Shown piece by piece: positions 27,233-39,442 of a stretch of DNA of 64,000 nt (the stretch's first letter is position 1; every line of letters begins with the position of its first letter). The translations under genes were made by a program, and so were the position numbers. The notes beneath the pieces are model-generated. The model was given only the letters and a program-made list of their open reading frames with translations. It did no database searches and was not told the DNA's origin. Source of the DNA: Babylonia areolata. Lineage: Eukaryota; Mollusca; Gastropoda; Neogastropoda; Buccinidae. Location of the stretch: NCBI RefSeq assembly GCF_041734735.1, contig NC_134878.1:49399004-49463003 (forward strand). Reading direction: 5' to 3'.

Positions 27233-27318
27233 ATTTTACTTATACGATTTATTCTCTGGATGTTTTTATTTTTTATAAATGTATCGTTGTACAATACCTT
27301 ATGGTCTTAACGTGTGTG

Positions 27319-27358
<40 letters not shown>

Positions 27359-28489
27359 CGCGCGCGCATGCCATTCAGCTTTGTAATATATACCTTTGTT
27401 GGATGTTTTCATTTGTAAATATTGTTGTGCAATACCCTATTGTCTTAACATGAGTATGTGTGTGTGGGGAGGGGGACTTAGTCTATCGTCAGCTATTGGC
27501 AATTCTTGTTTGACTAGTTTTAATCTCTTCTTATGTTGCGCATGATGATTTTATGCTAGTGTTTACAACGAGCCTGTGATTGCACAACTTAATTTCCATG
27601 TGGATTCATAAAGTGTTTTTGATTTGATTGATTTGATTTGATACTGACACCCACGGCCCCAGAACCAGCTGTCGCCAACACACCAGGTCAACTCCGCACC
27701 AGATCAGGCAGACCAGTCAACAAATCGGTGAATCTGAATCTGAAAGTGTGCCCAGCAGATCTCAGAAAGACCAATATAGCTTATTTGTCTTTGGAAAACA
27801 AAGTGTAGGCAGTGCAAATGTGCTCCCATACAGGTCTGAGACGGGCCGCAGTGGCTCATCTATCGTGGGGAAAACAAAATTATTTGAGTAGTTTAAAACT
27901 TCATTGGCACAACACTTACCCACCCTCCACCGACCAAACCAAAGTGTGGAACACAGGACAACATTGACATGTTCTTGTTTGTGTGCGTTTACATTGCTTC
28001 TGATCAATTGACCAGCAACCGCTGGCCTTGTCAAATGTCATAATCAAACTGATACAAGTACCTTGAAACTGTCATTCATATGCGTATGTTTGTTTTTCAA
28101 TGCAATTCCCCCGCCCCCTCTCTCTCTGGCTCTCTCCCTCTCCTTTTCCCCATGAGATTATTTAATTTTTAAGAGTTTCAAAGGGATCTCATGATATCTA
28201 TTCACTCACAAACGAAAATTTCTTGCCTCTTTATGAGGAAACTAAACTGAGTTGATTGATTGATATCCTGATCTGTTGTGATAAAAAGAAATACAAATAC
28301 AAAATATATATAAGATATCAACATGATTTTTTTAAATAGTAAAATGCTAAGTGATTACATCGAATTTTAGGATAAATGCAGTGTTAGGTTCCCCACCCCC
28401 CCTCCCCCGACATCCCCCCCTCCCAGTTTCCAGGGACTAGTGTTTGCTCCTTTCAGCCAGAGGTGGGTGTCCCGCAACAGAGTCCAAGG
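27013..28489. other. Gene-free region with TG/CG microsatellites
   Basis: TG runs at about 27185-27232 and a TG then CG compound at about 27311-27367. The rest has no recognised gene. A short block near 27645-27730 resembles the basic tail of a retroelement polyprotein but is too short to call. Confidence 0.6.
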
Positions 28490-29090
28490 GAACACCAAGT
28501 GAAACAGCATCATGCTCTATAAATCTGGCAAATAATTACAGAACCATGCATTAACGTGAACATAATAATATCTGCGAAATAAAGCAACTTGAATATTTTG
28601 ATTTAAACTATCACTGAGCTTGGCGCTACACAGAGCAACGCCATATTGGACTTGTCTCCCCAGAAAGGAAACAGATCAAAAGGTCAATTGTGACGTCACA
28701 TCGACTGTACACAAAGTCCACTCCCAGGAGTGTTCGGTTTAGAACAATTGTGGGAAACGACAGATATTCTGCGATTCAAACTGCAAGCCCATCACAGTCA
28801 TCGTTTTCAAAAGCTGCAGACAGTCAAATCATTGTCTCTGTAACTTGTGCTTTCTCAGTTCTGGCACTGACGACGGAGTCGGCAAACACGCTTTTTCCAC
28901 TTCGGCACTCACAACTTTGATCCGTCTGTGTTGTTGACATCTCAGCAGCTTATTTGAATTCTTCTGTGGGGCTGAGATTCAAAATCATATGGAACGAAAA
29001 CAAAGTCCATCCCAACACAGACCTTAGTTATACTGTATAATAGTTTATTTTCCTTTCTCTCCAGCTTCTGGAAAGTCTTTGCACTGTATT
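28490..29090. repeat. Dispersed repeat, copy 2 (partner at 19467-20030)
   Basis: Homologous along most of its length to 19467-20030. It contains the perfect palindrome TGACGTCA (28691-28698, CRE-like), where the other copy has TGATATCA. Confidence 0.7.
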
Positions 29091-30300
29091 TTTAACCAAT
29101 TCGTTTCCGGCGATTTTTGGCTTGTTTGGACTAAAATTGGCCCGGTACTGGTAAACAAATAAGAAGCTACAATGAAAGAAGGAGCGCCTCACCACCATCC
29201 TCCCCCACGGCACTGGCATCCAAACCTCCACCCCCCCCCCCCCTAACCCCACCCCCCTCCTCCCCAAGAAAAGGACGTAGAAGATGACGAGGAAGAAGAC
29301 GACACGACTGAAATAATGGAGAAAAAAAAAAAGAAAGAAAGAAATGCCATGTCATCTTTTCCTGCTTCAGACTACAACAAATACCTATTTGAATAATTTT
29401 TGTTTAGAATACATCGTGTATAATGTGCAAATAAATTATATTAGTCAATTAAAGTTTACCCCCCAGCACCCACCATCTGACTCTGACACTAAAGGGGAAA
29501 GTAGACTGGTTTCAAACGATTTTTAAAGCAAATTAAATTGGTTTCAAATGTTTTTGAAGCAGATTTTGTTTCAAACATTTTTAGAGTGCCCTTTGATGAT
29601 TAATTTTCACAATACGTCAACATTTCCCATGCAAGACCACTCGATTAACTGGTGACTTCAAAGTGACTGTGAGGTTACCGAGGACTGAGCCAACCTGATG
29701 TTTAAAAATCGATGCAAAAAGATCTGGTCTTACTCCCCTGTCTTCGAGCAGCTAAGATTTCAAGAATATGATTTTTTTTTTCTCTAATGATTCATAGTGT
29801 GCTCTTCGTTACAGCAGATTGTTCACTAGTTAGTGACGGACATTTGTGGATATCGTGATTTCACATTTTCCTCTGTACTGTGGACTGCTGAAATGAACTT
29901 GGCAACTATGATGCTAAACAAGACATATGACCTGAAGAAACAGTCTAACATGAAGGGTTGAAGATGTCCCAAATACTTGCATTATACATTTTGAGCATTC
30001 GACTGGAAAAGTCTGTGCCTATTTTTTAGCGAGACAAAGACTGTCGGAACTTGCAGACTCCTCATACTGCATGGACATTTTCTGCAAATTCATGATAACC
30101 TTAGCCCGCAGCAAAGGTGCCATGGAATTTGCTGTAAATACTTCACACACATTGCCGTTTAAGGACCTCCACAAAAGATGAAGAAATCATTCAACGCCAC
30201 CCAAGACTTGAACTTCTAGGCATTACTCTTGGATGCATTTTTCAAACCAGGTTACATCTTTGCAACAGAGAAATAAGACAGAAAACAAGATAAAGAAAAA
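29091..30300. other. No gene seen
   Basis: Contains a C-rich run near 29229-29242 and an A-rich run near 29320. No exon or RNA gene recognised. Confidence 0.55.
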
Positions 30301-30337
30301 AAGAACATGTGGAAATATAAAGACATATAGTGTTACC

Positions 30338-30575
30338 TTGAATATGAGACTGGAGGCGATGCTACAACTAACCTGTGGTGATAAACGGACCTACAGTACT
30401 ATCTTGAATATGAGACTGGCAGGCGATGCTACAACTAACCTGTAGTGATAAACGGACCTACAGTACTATCTTGAATATGAGACTGGCAGACGATGCTACA
30501 ACTAACCTGTGGTAATAAAAGGACCAACAGTACTATCTTGAATATGGGGCTGACAGAGGGTGCTACAACTAAGCT
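30338..30575. repeat. 67-bp minisatellite, about 3.6 copies
   Basis: TTGAATATGAGACTGG starts units at 30338, 30404 and 30471, and a diverged unit at 30538. Shared core: GATGCTACAACTAACCTG. Confidence 0.9.
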
Positions 30576-30651
30576 GCAGATCAGAAGAGGAAAAAAGGAA
30601 GATGAAAGTTCTTCCGGAGAATAACGGAGGGAAAAACATCTTCTGCAAGCA

Positions 30652-31045
30652 ACTGCTGAGAGATTCAGTCTGTCAGAGAAGCTAGAGAAGATCAGCGACT
30701 GCTGAGAGATTCAGTCTGCCAGAGAAGTACTGACAGAGAGGCTAAAGAAGATCAGCAACTGCTGAGAGATTCAGTCTGTCAGAGACGTACTGACAGAGAG
30801 GCTAAAGAAGATCAGCAACTGCTGAGAGATTCAGTCTGTCAGAGAAGTACTGACAGAGAAGCTAAAGAAGATCAGCAACTGCTGAGAGATTCAGTCTGTC
30901 AGAGAAGTACTGACAGAGAAGCTAGAGAAGATCAGCAACTGCTGAGAGATTCAGTCTGTCAGAGAAGCTAGAGAAGATCAGCGACTGCTGAGAGATTCAG
31001 TCTGCCAGAGAAGTACTGACAGAGAAGCTAAAGAAGAGCAGGAGG
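30652..31045. repeat. 46/60-bp minisatellite, 7 copies
   Basis: ACTGCTGAGAGATTCAGTCT starts units at 30652, 30698, 30758, 30818, 30878, 30938 and 30984. Spacing is 46 or 60 bp depending on whether AGTACTGACAGAG is present. The 46-bp type occurs near both ends, giving a roughly mirrored order. Confidence 0.9.
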
Positions 31046-32180
31046 AGCTAGAAGAATAACTCAGGTTTACTTTCGAACTAGTGGGTCAGGTGACTGACAA
31101 ACAGCGGCACAAATGATCATGAAACTCTGATTTGGGCAATAAACACACACATGCTTTGGCAGAAAATACTTCTAAATCTGCAAAGAGTTAAAATAACACT
31201 CTCATCTACACTAAAAATCGTTTATTGATGAGGAACAGTTCTTGTTCGGATGTGTACATACACTGATCTTATGACAAACTTTCTATTGTAATCTTGAATT
31301 CTTTCAGAATTTATCGTCATGTGTTTTAACACAACAAATGACTCAAACGAATGAATAAGAAAGTAAATTAATAATTTCGTTGCCATCCGGCAAACTTAGG
31401 CTTTAAAACCGCACTTCATTGAATACACTTTCCTGACTTTTTCCGCAAATTAAAAGCTACCCAGTTTGTCCAGTATGTCCACAGCCGGCGCAGACTATCA
31501 AAAGAAGTTTGGAACCTATAGGAAGGGACAGCATTTTGTGCACTGGTTATACCCCTTGTAAAAACCATCGTCTTCCACTGGACACTGAAGAGCTGTCAGA
31601 AAAAAAACAAAAAACATTTCGGGATCTTTTTTCTTTTCTTTTATTTAAAACTTTAATTCATTCGTTTAATCTAAAATTCAGATGGAACAACTTACTGATG
31701 TGGCTTGACCAAAAAATCCCCCTTTTTCATGTAAAGAGAGTAAAAATTATAAACATTTTGCAAACCAAATGAAACAAATTTTAAAAAGGGGGCATGAATT
31801 TATTTTTTCGAAACCTGCGTGAACGCTATGTCATATCATACACAGACACATTTGCTGGCTCGTTCACTGGCTCTCTGTGATACACAGGCACACACAATTT
31901 TGAAATAAAAATAATAATAAACAAGGTGTTTCCCACAGGTCGATATCAGTCTGGAATACCAGCTGCACCAGACAACTTTTATTTTGCAACCCGTTGGTGT
32001 GGGGTTTTCCCAACAGGTTTGTAGTTGTCTTCCCACCCGGTCACTGACAAACCACAGTTCGTGCAAACTGCAGAATTTTGTGGCACTTATACTTTTTGGT
32101 GTTAAATTCTCTATTGATAGGAGAGAAAGCATATTTGCGCTCTTTGATGTTCAGTTCATATTCAACCGGTGCTGTATATA
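31046..32180. other. No convincing gene
   Basis: A short open frame from the ATG at 31477 (MSTAGADYQKKFGTY) ends after 28 codons and has no supporting context. The rest is AT-rich. Confidence 0.5.
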
Positions 32181-32184
32181 ATAT

Positions 32185-32196
32185 ATAATAATAACG

Positions 32197-32232
<36 letters not shown>

Positions 32233-32358
32233 GATACTTATATAGCACACTATCCAGAAATCTGCTCTGGCTGCTTTACAAAGACGCTTTTGTTAACATA
32301 AAACATTACATCAATGTTACATATACACACCAAAATGTGACTACACACACACGCGCGC

Positions 32359-32418
<60 letters not shown>
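32185..32418. repeat. ATA microsatellite, SINE-like fragment and TA microsatellite
   Basis: An (AAT)n run at about 32186-32230 is followed by TGGATACTTATATAGCAC and AGAAATCTGCTCTGGCTGC. A related junction recurs inverted near 32915-32965 (AGCGCTATATAAATATCATT with ATT triplets). A pure TA run occupies about 32361-32418. Confidence 0.8.
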
Positions 32419-32420
<2 letters not shown>

Positions 32421-32469
32421 AGAAAAAAAAGACAACTTTGCTCCGACAATTCAGAGAGAATTCGTGCAA

Positions 32470-32637
32470 CTCGAAAAAATTGCAGCACGGAGTCAGCGAC
32501 CCTCCGACCTGAACTCAGACCTGAACTCAGCACAGGAAGCAAGGCGTCTCCACCCCCACCCCCCTCCCCTGCTGTTCAGCACTGCCACTCATACCTGCCT
32601 TGTCTTTCTTCACGGAATAACTCGCTTTGTTCTGGAG
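32470..32637 (+). other. Candidate non-coding first exon with splice donor
   Basis: GC-richer sequence ending TTGTTCTGGAG/GTAAGATGG (last exon base 32637), a strong donor. It lies upstream and on the same strand as the acceptor and open frame at 35519-35771. The upstream boundary is arbitrary, since no transcription start is visible. Confidence 0.3.
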
Positions 32638-32840
32638 GTAAGATGGACAAGATTTCCTGGTCTTTCTTCACGGAATAACTCGCTTTGTTCTGGAGGTAAG
32701 ATGGACACGATTTCCTTGTCTTTCTTCACGGAATAACTCGCTTTGTTCTGGAGGTAAGATGGACACGATTTCCTTGTCTTTCTTCACGGAATAACTCGCT
32801 TTGTTCTGGAGGTAAGATGGACACGATTTCATTGTCTTTC
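32596..32840. repeat. 61-bp minisatellite carrying a splice donor, 4 copies
   Basis: Each unit contains CTTCACGGAATAACTCGC and TTCTGGAGGTAAGATGGAC, so GAG/GTAAGAT occurs four times (about 32637, 32698, 32759, 32820). Confidence 0.9.
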
Positions 32841-32964
32841 AGCCATTCTCTCTTCACTTCCGAGTTCTCTTCTATCATGCTGCGTGTGAATGACTGGTGC
32901 GAAAGCGCTTTGATTTGTCTCTACACAAGATTCAGCGCTATATAAATATCATTATTATTATTAT

Positions 32965-33680
32965 GTTTCATTATCTGTAGGATTTCCCTTTCTGCCCTGT
33001 TTCATTATCTGTATGATTTCCCTTTCTGCCCTGTTTCATTATCTGTAGGATTTCCGTTTCTGCCCCTGTTTCATTATCTGTAGGATTTGGTTCTACCCCT
33101 GTTTCATTGTATGATTTCCCTTTCTGCCCTGTTTCATTATCTGTATGATTTCCCTTTCTGCCCTGTTTCATTATTTGTATGATTCATCTTTCTACCCCTG
33201 TTCATAATCTGTAGGATTTCCCTTTCTTCCCCTGTTTCATTATCTGTAGGATTTGGTTCTACCCCTGTTTCATTATCTGTAGGATTTCCCTTTCTGCCCC
33301 TGTTTCATTATTTGTAGGATTCATCTTTCTACCCCTGTTCATAATCTGTAGGATTTCCCTTTCTTCCCCTGTTTCATTATCTGTAGGATTTGGTTCTACC
33401 CCTGTTTCATTATCTGTAGGATTTCCCTTTCTGCCCCTGTTTCATTATTTGTAGGATTCATCTTTCTACCCCTGTTCATAATCTGTAGGATTTCCCTTTC
33501 TTCCCCTGTTTCATTATCTGTAGGATTTGGTTCTACCCCTGTTTCATTATCTGTATGATTTCCCTTTCTGCCCCTGTTTCATTATTTGTAGGATTCATCT
33601 TTTTACCCCTGTTCATAATCTGTAGGATTTCCCTTTCTACCCCTGTTTCATTATCTGTAGGATTTCCTTTTCCACCCCTG
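32965..33680. repeat. Minisatellite of about 32-35 bp, about 20 copies
   Basis: Unit type: CCCTGTTTCATTATCTGTAG followed by GATTTCCCTTTCTGC. Several subtypes (GGATTCATC, GGATTTGGTTC) recur in the same order roughly every 130 bp, showing a higher-order period. The pyrimidine run before CTGTAG resembles an acceptor. Confidence 0.85.
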
Positions 33681-33845
33681 TTCCATACATCAGAAGAGAA
33701 GCCAGTCCCCAGGTTCCCCACTGACCGACTTCTTCAACAGGAACTCAACGTGGGGCACAGTTCCGTGGTTCTGGTGCCACAGTGCTTGTGTGTGCACTGC
33801 TCGTGTGGGTATGGGGGTGGAGCTTGAGGGGTGCACGTGCGAGTG

Positions 33846-33920
33846 AGTGTGTGTGTGTGTGTGTATGTGTGTGTGCACGCGCGTGTGTGTGTACGCACGC
33901 GTGTGTGTGTGTTTGTGTGT
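33846..33920. repeat. GT-rich microsatellite
   Basis: GT run with CACGCGC interruptions. The region 33681-34280 otherwise has only weak, unsupported open frames. Confidence 0.8.
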
Positions 33921-34280
33921 TGAGTGGGGCGGGTGGAGGGGGCGTGGCGTGCTGCCACGCTTGAAGACTTCAGGCCTACCACCAGTCCTACCAGTGCTGA
34001 TTGGCATGGTGTCCTTAGTCCAACCACACACACACGCTGGGATGCTCAGGTTTCCAGCTGGACCAGTCCGGATCAGTCCCCGGGAAAACAGCCCCTCCTT
34101 CCACATCACTGCTGTCCAGTGGGGGCTGAAGGCCAGTGTTCTTTTGATTTGGGGGCACGTCTAGTCCTCCACCACTTGTCTGAAGGCAGCTGGTCAGTTG
34201 GTAGAGAAGGCAGGGCGTTCTTGATAGAACAGCTGAGGGGGGGGGGGGGGAATGCCTATGGACAACAAAAACAGGACTGA

Positions 34281-35529
34281 CGTGTTGCAGATCCTTCATG
34301 GACACCATGTCAATCAGCACTGACCTCTATTCCGTGTTACAGATCCTTCATGGACACCATGTCAATCAGCACTGACCTCTATTCCGTGTTATAGATCCTT
34401 CAAGGACACCATGTCAACCAGCACTGACCTCTATTCCGTGTTATAGATCCTTCACTAAGGACACCATGTCAACCATCACTGACCTCTATTCCGTGTTACA
34501 GATCCTTCACTAAGGACACCATGTCAACCATCACTGACCTCTATTCCGTGTTACAGATCCTTCACTAAGGACACCATGTCAACCAGCACTGACCTCTATT
34601 CCGTGTTATAGATCCTTCACTAAGGACACCATGTCAACCAGCACTGACCTCTATTCCGTGTTATAGATCCTTCACTAAGGACACCATGTCAACCAGCACT
34701 GACCTCTATTCCGTGTTACAGATCCTTCATGGACACCATGTCAACCAGCACTGACCTCTATTCCGTGTTATAGATCCTTCACTAAGGACACCATGTCAAC
34801 CAGCACTGACCTCTATTCCGTGTTACAGATCCTTCATGGACACCATGTCAACCAGCACTGACCTCTATTCCGTGTTACAGATCCTTCACTAAGGACACCA
34901 TGTCAACCAGCACTGACCTCTATTCCGTGTTATGGATCCTTCACTAAGGACACCATGTCATCCAGCACTGACCTCTATTCCGTGTTACAGATCCTTCACT
35001 AAGGACACCATGTCAATCAGCACTGACCTCTATTCCGTGTTACAGATCCTTCACTAAGGACACCATGTCAATCAGCACTGGCCTCTATTCCGTGTTACAG
35101 ATCATTCATGGACACCATGTCAACCAGCACTGACCTCTATTCCGTGTTATAGATCATTCATGGACACCATGTCAACCAGCACTGACCTCTATTCCGTGTT
35201 ATAGATCCTTCACTAAGGACACCATGTCATCAGCACTGACCTCTATTCCGTGTTACAGATCCTTTATGGACACCATGTCAACCAGCACTGATCTCTATTC
35301 CGTGTTACAGATCCTTTATGGACACCATGTCAACCAGCACTGATCTCTATTCCGTGTTACAGATCCTTTATGGACACCATGTCAACCAGCACTGACCTCT
35401 ATTCCGTGTTACAGATCCTTTATGGACACCATGTCAACCAGCACTGATCTCTATTCCGTGTTACAGATCCTTTATGGACACCATGTCAACCAGCACTGAC
35501 CACTATTCCGTGTTACAGATCCTTCACCA
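34281..35529. repeat. 52/55-bp minisatellite carrying a splice acceptor, about 23 copies
   Basis: Units start at 34281, 34333, 34385, 34437, 34492 and onward. The shared core is GACCTCTATTCCGTGTTACAG then ATCCTTCA, with CTAAGG or TGG variants before ACACCATGTCAACCAGC. The last unit runs directly into the open frame at 35529. Confidence 0.93.
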
Positions 35530-35771
35530 TGCCTCACCAGGAGCAGCCCCAGACAGACAGACTGGTGGCGTGGCTTGTACAGAGAGTCGTGCGTGTTTCC
35601 TTGCTTTACGCCGTGCTCAGCGTTGTGAGCGGCACTCTTGTCTACCTGTGCGCCACAGAGTCCTTCGCTGCGCTCTTCAAACGGGTGCTCGTCCTGTTCT
35701 GCAAGACTGGCATTATGACTTCGCTGGCTCTAGACCTTGTCCGCCACGGCCCGATCTTGGGGTGGATCTGA
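35519..35771 (+). CDS. Small predicted two-pass membrane protein, last exon (unrecognised)
   Basis: After an acceptor-like TTCCGTGTTACAG, an ATG at 35529 opens 80 codons to TGA at 35769-35771. Unlike its surroundings the frame is GC-rich, with a plausible codon mix (GTG, CTG, GTC, CTC frequent). The product starts MPHQEQPQTDRLVAWLVQRV. It has two hydrophobic stretches, about residues 20-42 (VSLLYAVLSVVSGTLVYLCA) and 53-71 (VLVLFCKTGIMTSLAL), and ends GPILGWI. I do not recognise the family. The candidate 5' UTR exon near 32637 and an AATAAA at 35993-35998 fit a small gene. Against it, the exon edge is shared with a 23-copy repeat, and no homology is known to me. Confidence 0.5.
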
Positions 35772-35992
35772 CGTGACCAGCAGAGAACAGACATACCCCG
35801 TCACCCACCCATCGGTGACCCCACGGCCTAAATGTTGCTGCTCATGTTCACATGGCTTTTTTATGTCTGTCTCCACTACTGGCAGCCATGATCGAAGACT
35901 GGCACTGAAGCATTCTGGACAACATTTGCACACTAGCAGCAGTTTGTTTTAAAGCAGCCAGTTAAATGTAATTAGTGAATTCTTTAAACACG

Positions 35993-35998
35993 AATAAA
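35993..35998 (+). terminator. Candidate polyadenylation signal
   Basis: AATAAA 222 bases after the stop of the small open frame. A second AATAAA occurs at 36687-36692. No other gene is seen in 35772-36948. Confidence 0.4.
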
Positions 35999-36948
35999 AC
36001 GGAACATTTTCGTTTGGATTATAAAGTAATAACTTGGTTACACGCACATCCATCCTTTTGTACATACCAAACATGCTGTAAAAAAGGAAACATTAGGCAA
36101 GAAAAATATAACATTTCCATTGTCAGGGGCTGGCTTATTAGTTTGGTGACCTGTCAGTTTGCTGACAAGATTTGTAGTGTGATGTGGTTTTGCCCTGCCA
36201 CTGACAGTCACAATTTTCAAACCAAGCTGTAATGCTGAAAGCCACACTTTCCATCAAACCTCAGTATACCGGAGGACATTGTAGCCCAATACTCAAGCTT
36301 CCTGGCTTTTGCAGTGAAAAAGGCATATTGTGAATTCTTAGGCGCTGCATCAACATATGGGTTTGTGCCCTAATATGTTATTTGCATGTAAATTGGACCT
36401 TATCTTAGTGCAGCTGAGTTTTATATACATCGTAATTTTCATGCTAATGGACCTTCTTTTAAATGCAATTGAGTTTTTAATTATGATGAAAGTGCGTGTT
36501 GGTTTTAACCGGGCTACGGTTTCATGGAGTTGCGGCTGCAAGAATTGATTTTCCACATTTTTCTTGAGTGAATGAAGATTATTTGGGCCTTTCTTTTTTA
36601 TGATTCTAATTGTACTCCCACTCTACTTGTCTTATAAATTAGAGAGAGACTGGAACATCTTGGATTGTAGCTTTTGTCTTTCTCAGAATAAAGGTCTTGA
36701 AGAAACACATTTCGCTGCGTGCAAAGTGTTGGTGTGTGGAGGGATGATGGAGGGTGTGTAATGTATGTGTACTTTTGTCGCTCTTTTCTCATTCTGTTTC
36801 GCCTGTTTGTCATGTCCGTCTGTTTCTTTCTCTCCATTTTTTGACGCTCCTCGTGATTTCAATGTGTCATGGTTTTTCCTGTCTACACTGTGCTTCGTCT
36901 TTTTCATTTGAATGAGGTCGGTGTAAACTTATTACGTGTCATGCTTCA

Positions 36949-37075
36949 TAGCTAGTTGTTTTACTTAACATTTTAAACATCTTTATAGCTAGTTGTTTTA
37001 CTTAACATTTTAAAAATCTTTATAGCTTGCTGTTTTACTTAGCATTTAAAAAACGATCTTTATAGCTAGTTGTTG
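36949..37075. repeat. 50-bp tandem repeat, about 2.5-3 copies
   Basis: ATAGCTAGTTGTTTTACTTA recurs with the ATTTTAAA/ATCTTT linker. Confidence 0.85.
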
Positions 37076-37116
37076 TAAATCTTCTTGTCTTCACGTTCCT
37101 CTCTGCACTGCTATCA

Positions 37117-39442
37117 GAACTGAGTTCATTTCATATTGACTAATTGTTGAGCTGTCTTCAGAACTGAGTTCATTTCATATTGTTGAGCTGTCTGTCTTCA
37201 GAACTGAGTTCATTTCATATTGTTGAGCTGTCTTCAGAACTGAGTTAATTTCATATTGACTAATTGTTGAGCTGTCTTCAGAACTGAGTTCATTTCATAT
37301 TGTTGAGCTGTCTGTCTTCAGAACTGAGTTCATTTCATATTGTTGAGCTGTCTTCAGAACTGAGTTCATTTCATATTGACTAATTGTTGAGCTGTCTTCA
37401 GAACTGAGTTCATTTCATATTGTTGAGCTGTCTTCAGAACTGAGTTCATTTCATATTGTTGAGCCGTCTGTCTTCAGAACTGAGTTCATTTCATATTGTT
37501 GAGCTGTCTTCAGAACTGAGTTCATTTCATATTGTTGAGCCGTCTGTCTTCAGAACTGAGTTCATTTCATATTGACTAATTGTTGAGCTGTCTTCAGAAC
37601 TGAGTTCATTTCATATTGTTGAGCTGTCTGTCTTCAGAACTGAGTTCATTTCATATTGTTGAGCTGTCTTCAGAACTGAGTTCATTTCATATTGTTGAGC
37701 TGTCTTCAGAACTGAGTTCATTTCATATTGACTAATTGTTGAGCTGTCTTCAGAACTGAGTTCATTTCATATTGTTGAGCTGTCTGTCTTCAGAACTGAG
37801 TTCAATTCATATTGTTGAGCTGTCTTCAGAACTGAGTTCATTTCATATTGTTGAGCTGTCTGTCTTCAGAACTGAGTTCACTTCATATTGTTGAGCTGTC
37901 TTCAGAACTGAGTTCATTTCATATTGACTAATTGTTGAGCTGTCTTCAGAACTGAGTTCATTTCGTATTGTTGAGCTGTCTGTCTTCAGAACTGAGTTCA
38001 TTTCATATTGTTGAGCTGTCTTCAGAACTGAGTTCATTTCATATTGACTAATTGTTGAGCTGTCTTCAGAACTGAGTTCATTTCATATTGTTGAGCTGTC
38101 TTCAGAACTGAGTTCATTTCATATTGTTGAGCCGTCTGTCTTCAGAACTGAGTTCATTTCATATTGACTAATTGTTGAGCTGTCTTCAGAACTGAGAGAA
38201 CTGAGTTCATTTCATATTGTTGAGCTGTCTGTCTTCAGAACTGAGTTCATTTCATATTGTTGAGCTGTCTTCAGAACTGAGTTCATTTCATATTGTTGAG
38301 CTGTCTTCAGAACTGAGTTCATTTCATATTGACTAATTGTTGAGCTGTCTTCAGAACTGAGTTCATTTCATATTGTTGAGCTGTCTGTCTTCAGAACTGA
38401 GTTCAATTCATATTGTTGAGCTGTCTTCAGAACTGAGTTCATTTCATATTGTTGAGCTGTCTTCAGAACTGAGTTCATTTCATATTGTTGAGCTGTCTGT
38501 CTTCAGAACTGAGTTCAATTCATATTGTTGAGCTGTCTTCAGAACTGAGTTCATTTCATATTGTTGAGCTGTCTGTCTTCAGAACTGAGTTCATTTCATA
38601 TTGTTGAGCTGTCTTCAGAACTGAGTTCATTTCGTATTGTTGAGCTGTCTGTCTTCAGAACTGAGTTCATTTCATATTGTTGAGCTGTCTGTCTTCAGAA
38701 CTGAGTTCATTTCATATTGACTAATTGTTGAGCTGTCTTCAGAACTGAGTTCATTTCATATTGTTGAGCTGTCTGTCTTCAGAACTGAGTTCATTTCATA
38801 TTGTTGAGCTGTCTTCAGAACTGAGTTCATTTCGTATTGTTGAGCTGTCTGTCTTCAGAACTGAGTTCATTTCATATTGTTGAGCTGTCTTCAGAACTGA
38901 GTTCATTTCATATTGACTAATTGTTGAGCTGTCTTCAGAACTGAGTTCATTTCATATTGTTGAGCTGTCTTCAGAACTGAGTTCATTTCATATTGTTGAG
39001 CCGTCTGTCTTCAGAACTGAGTTCATTTCATATTGACTAATTGTTGAGCTGTCTTCAGAACTGAGTTCATTTCATATTGTTGAGCTGTCTGTCTTCAGAA
39101 CTGAGTTCATTTCATATTGTTGAGCTGTCTTCAGAACTGAGTTCATTTCGTATTGTTGAGCTGTCTGTCTTCAGAACTGAGTTCATTTCATATTGTTGAG
39201 CTGTCTGTCTTCAGAACTGAGTTCATTTCATATTGACTAATTGTTGAGCTGTCTTCAGAACTGAGTTCATTTCATATTGTTGAGCTGTCTGTCTTCAGAA
39301 CTGAGTTCATTTCATATTGTTGAGCTGTCTTCAGAACTGAGTTCATTACATTGTTGAGCTGTCTGTCTTCAGAACTGAGTTCATTTCATATTGTTGAGCT
39401 GTCTTCAGAACTGAGTTCATTTCATATTGTCGAGCTGTCTGT
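37117..39442. repeat. 2.3-kb minisatellite array
   Basis: Units combine a constant CTTCAGAACTGAGTTCATTT with CATATTG, an optional ACTAAT, TTGAGCTGTC and an optional TGTC. Unit length is therefore about 33-45 bp, with about 60 copies. Subtype order repeats over several units. CTGTCTGTCTTCAG/A resembles an acceptor on the plus strand. Confidence 0.95.

Noticed and set aside
27645-27730. End of a retroelement polyprotein (RTRSGRPV-like)
   Set aside because: Only a short basic motif, with no integrase or other domain next to it; insufficient to name an element.
31477-31563. Short open frame starting MSTAGADYQKKFGTY
   Set aside because: Only 28 codons, no splice context, no recognised family.
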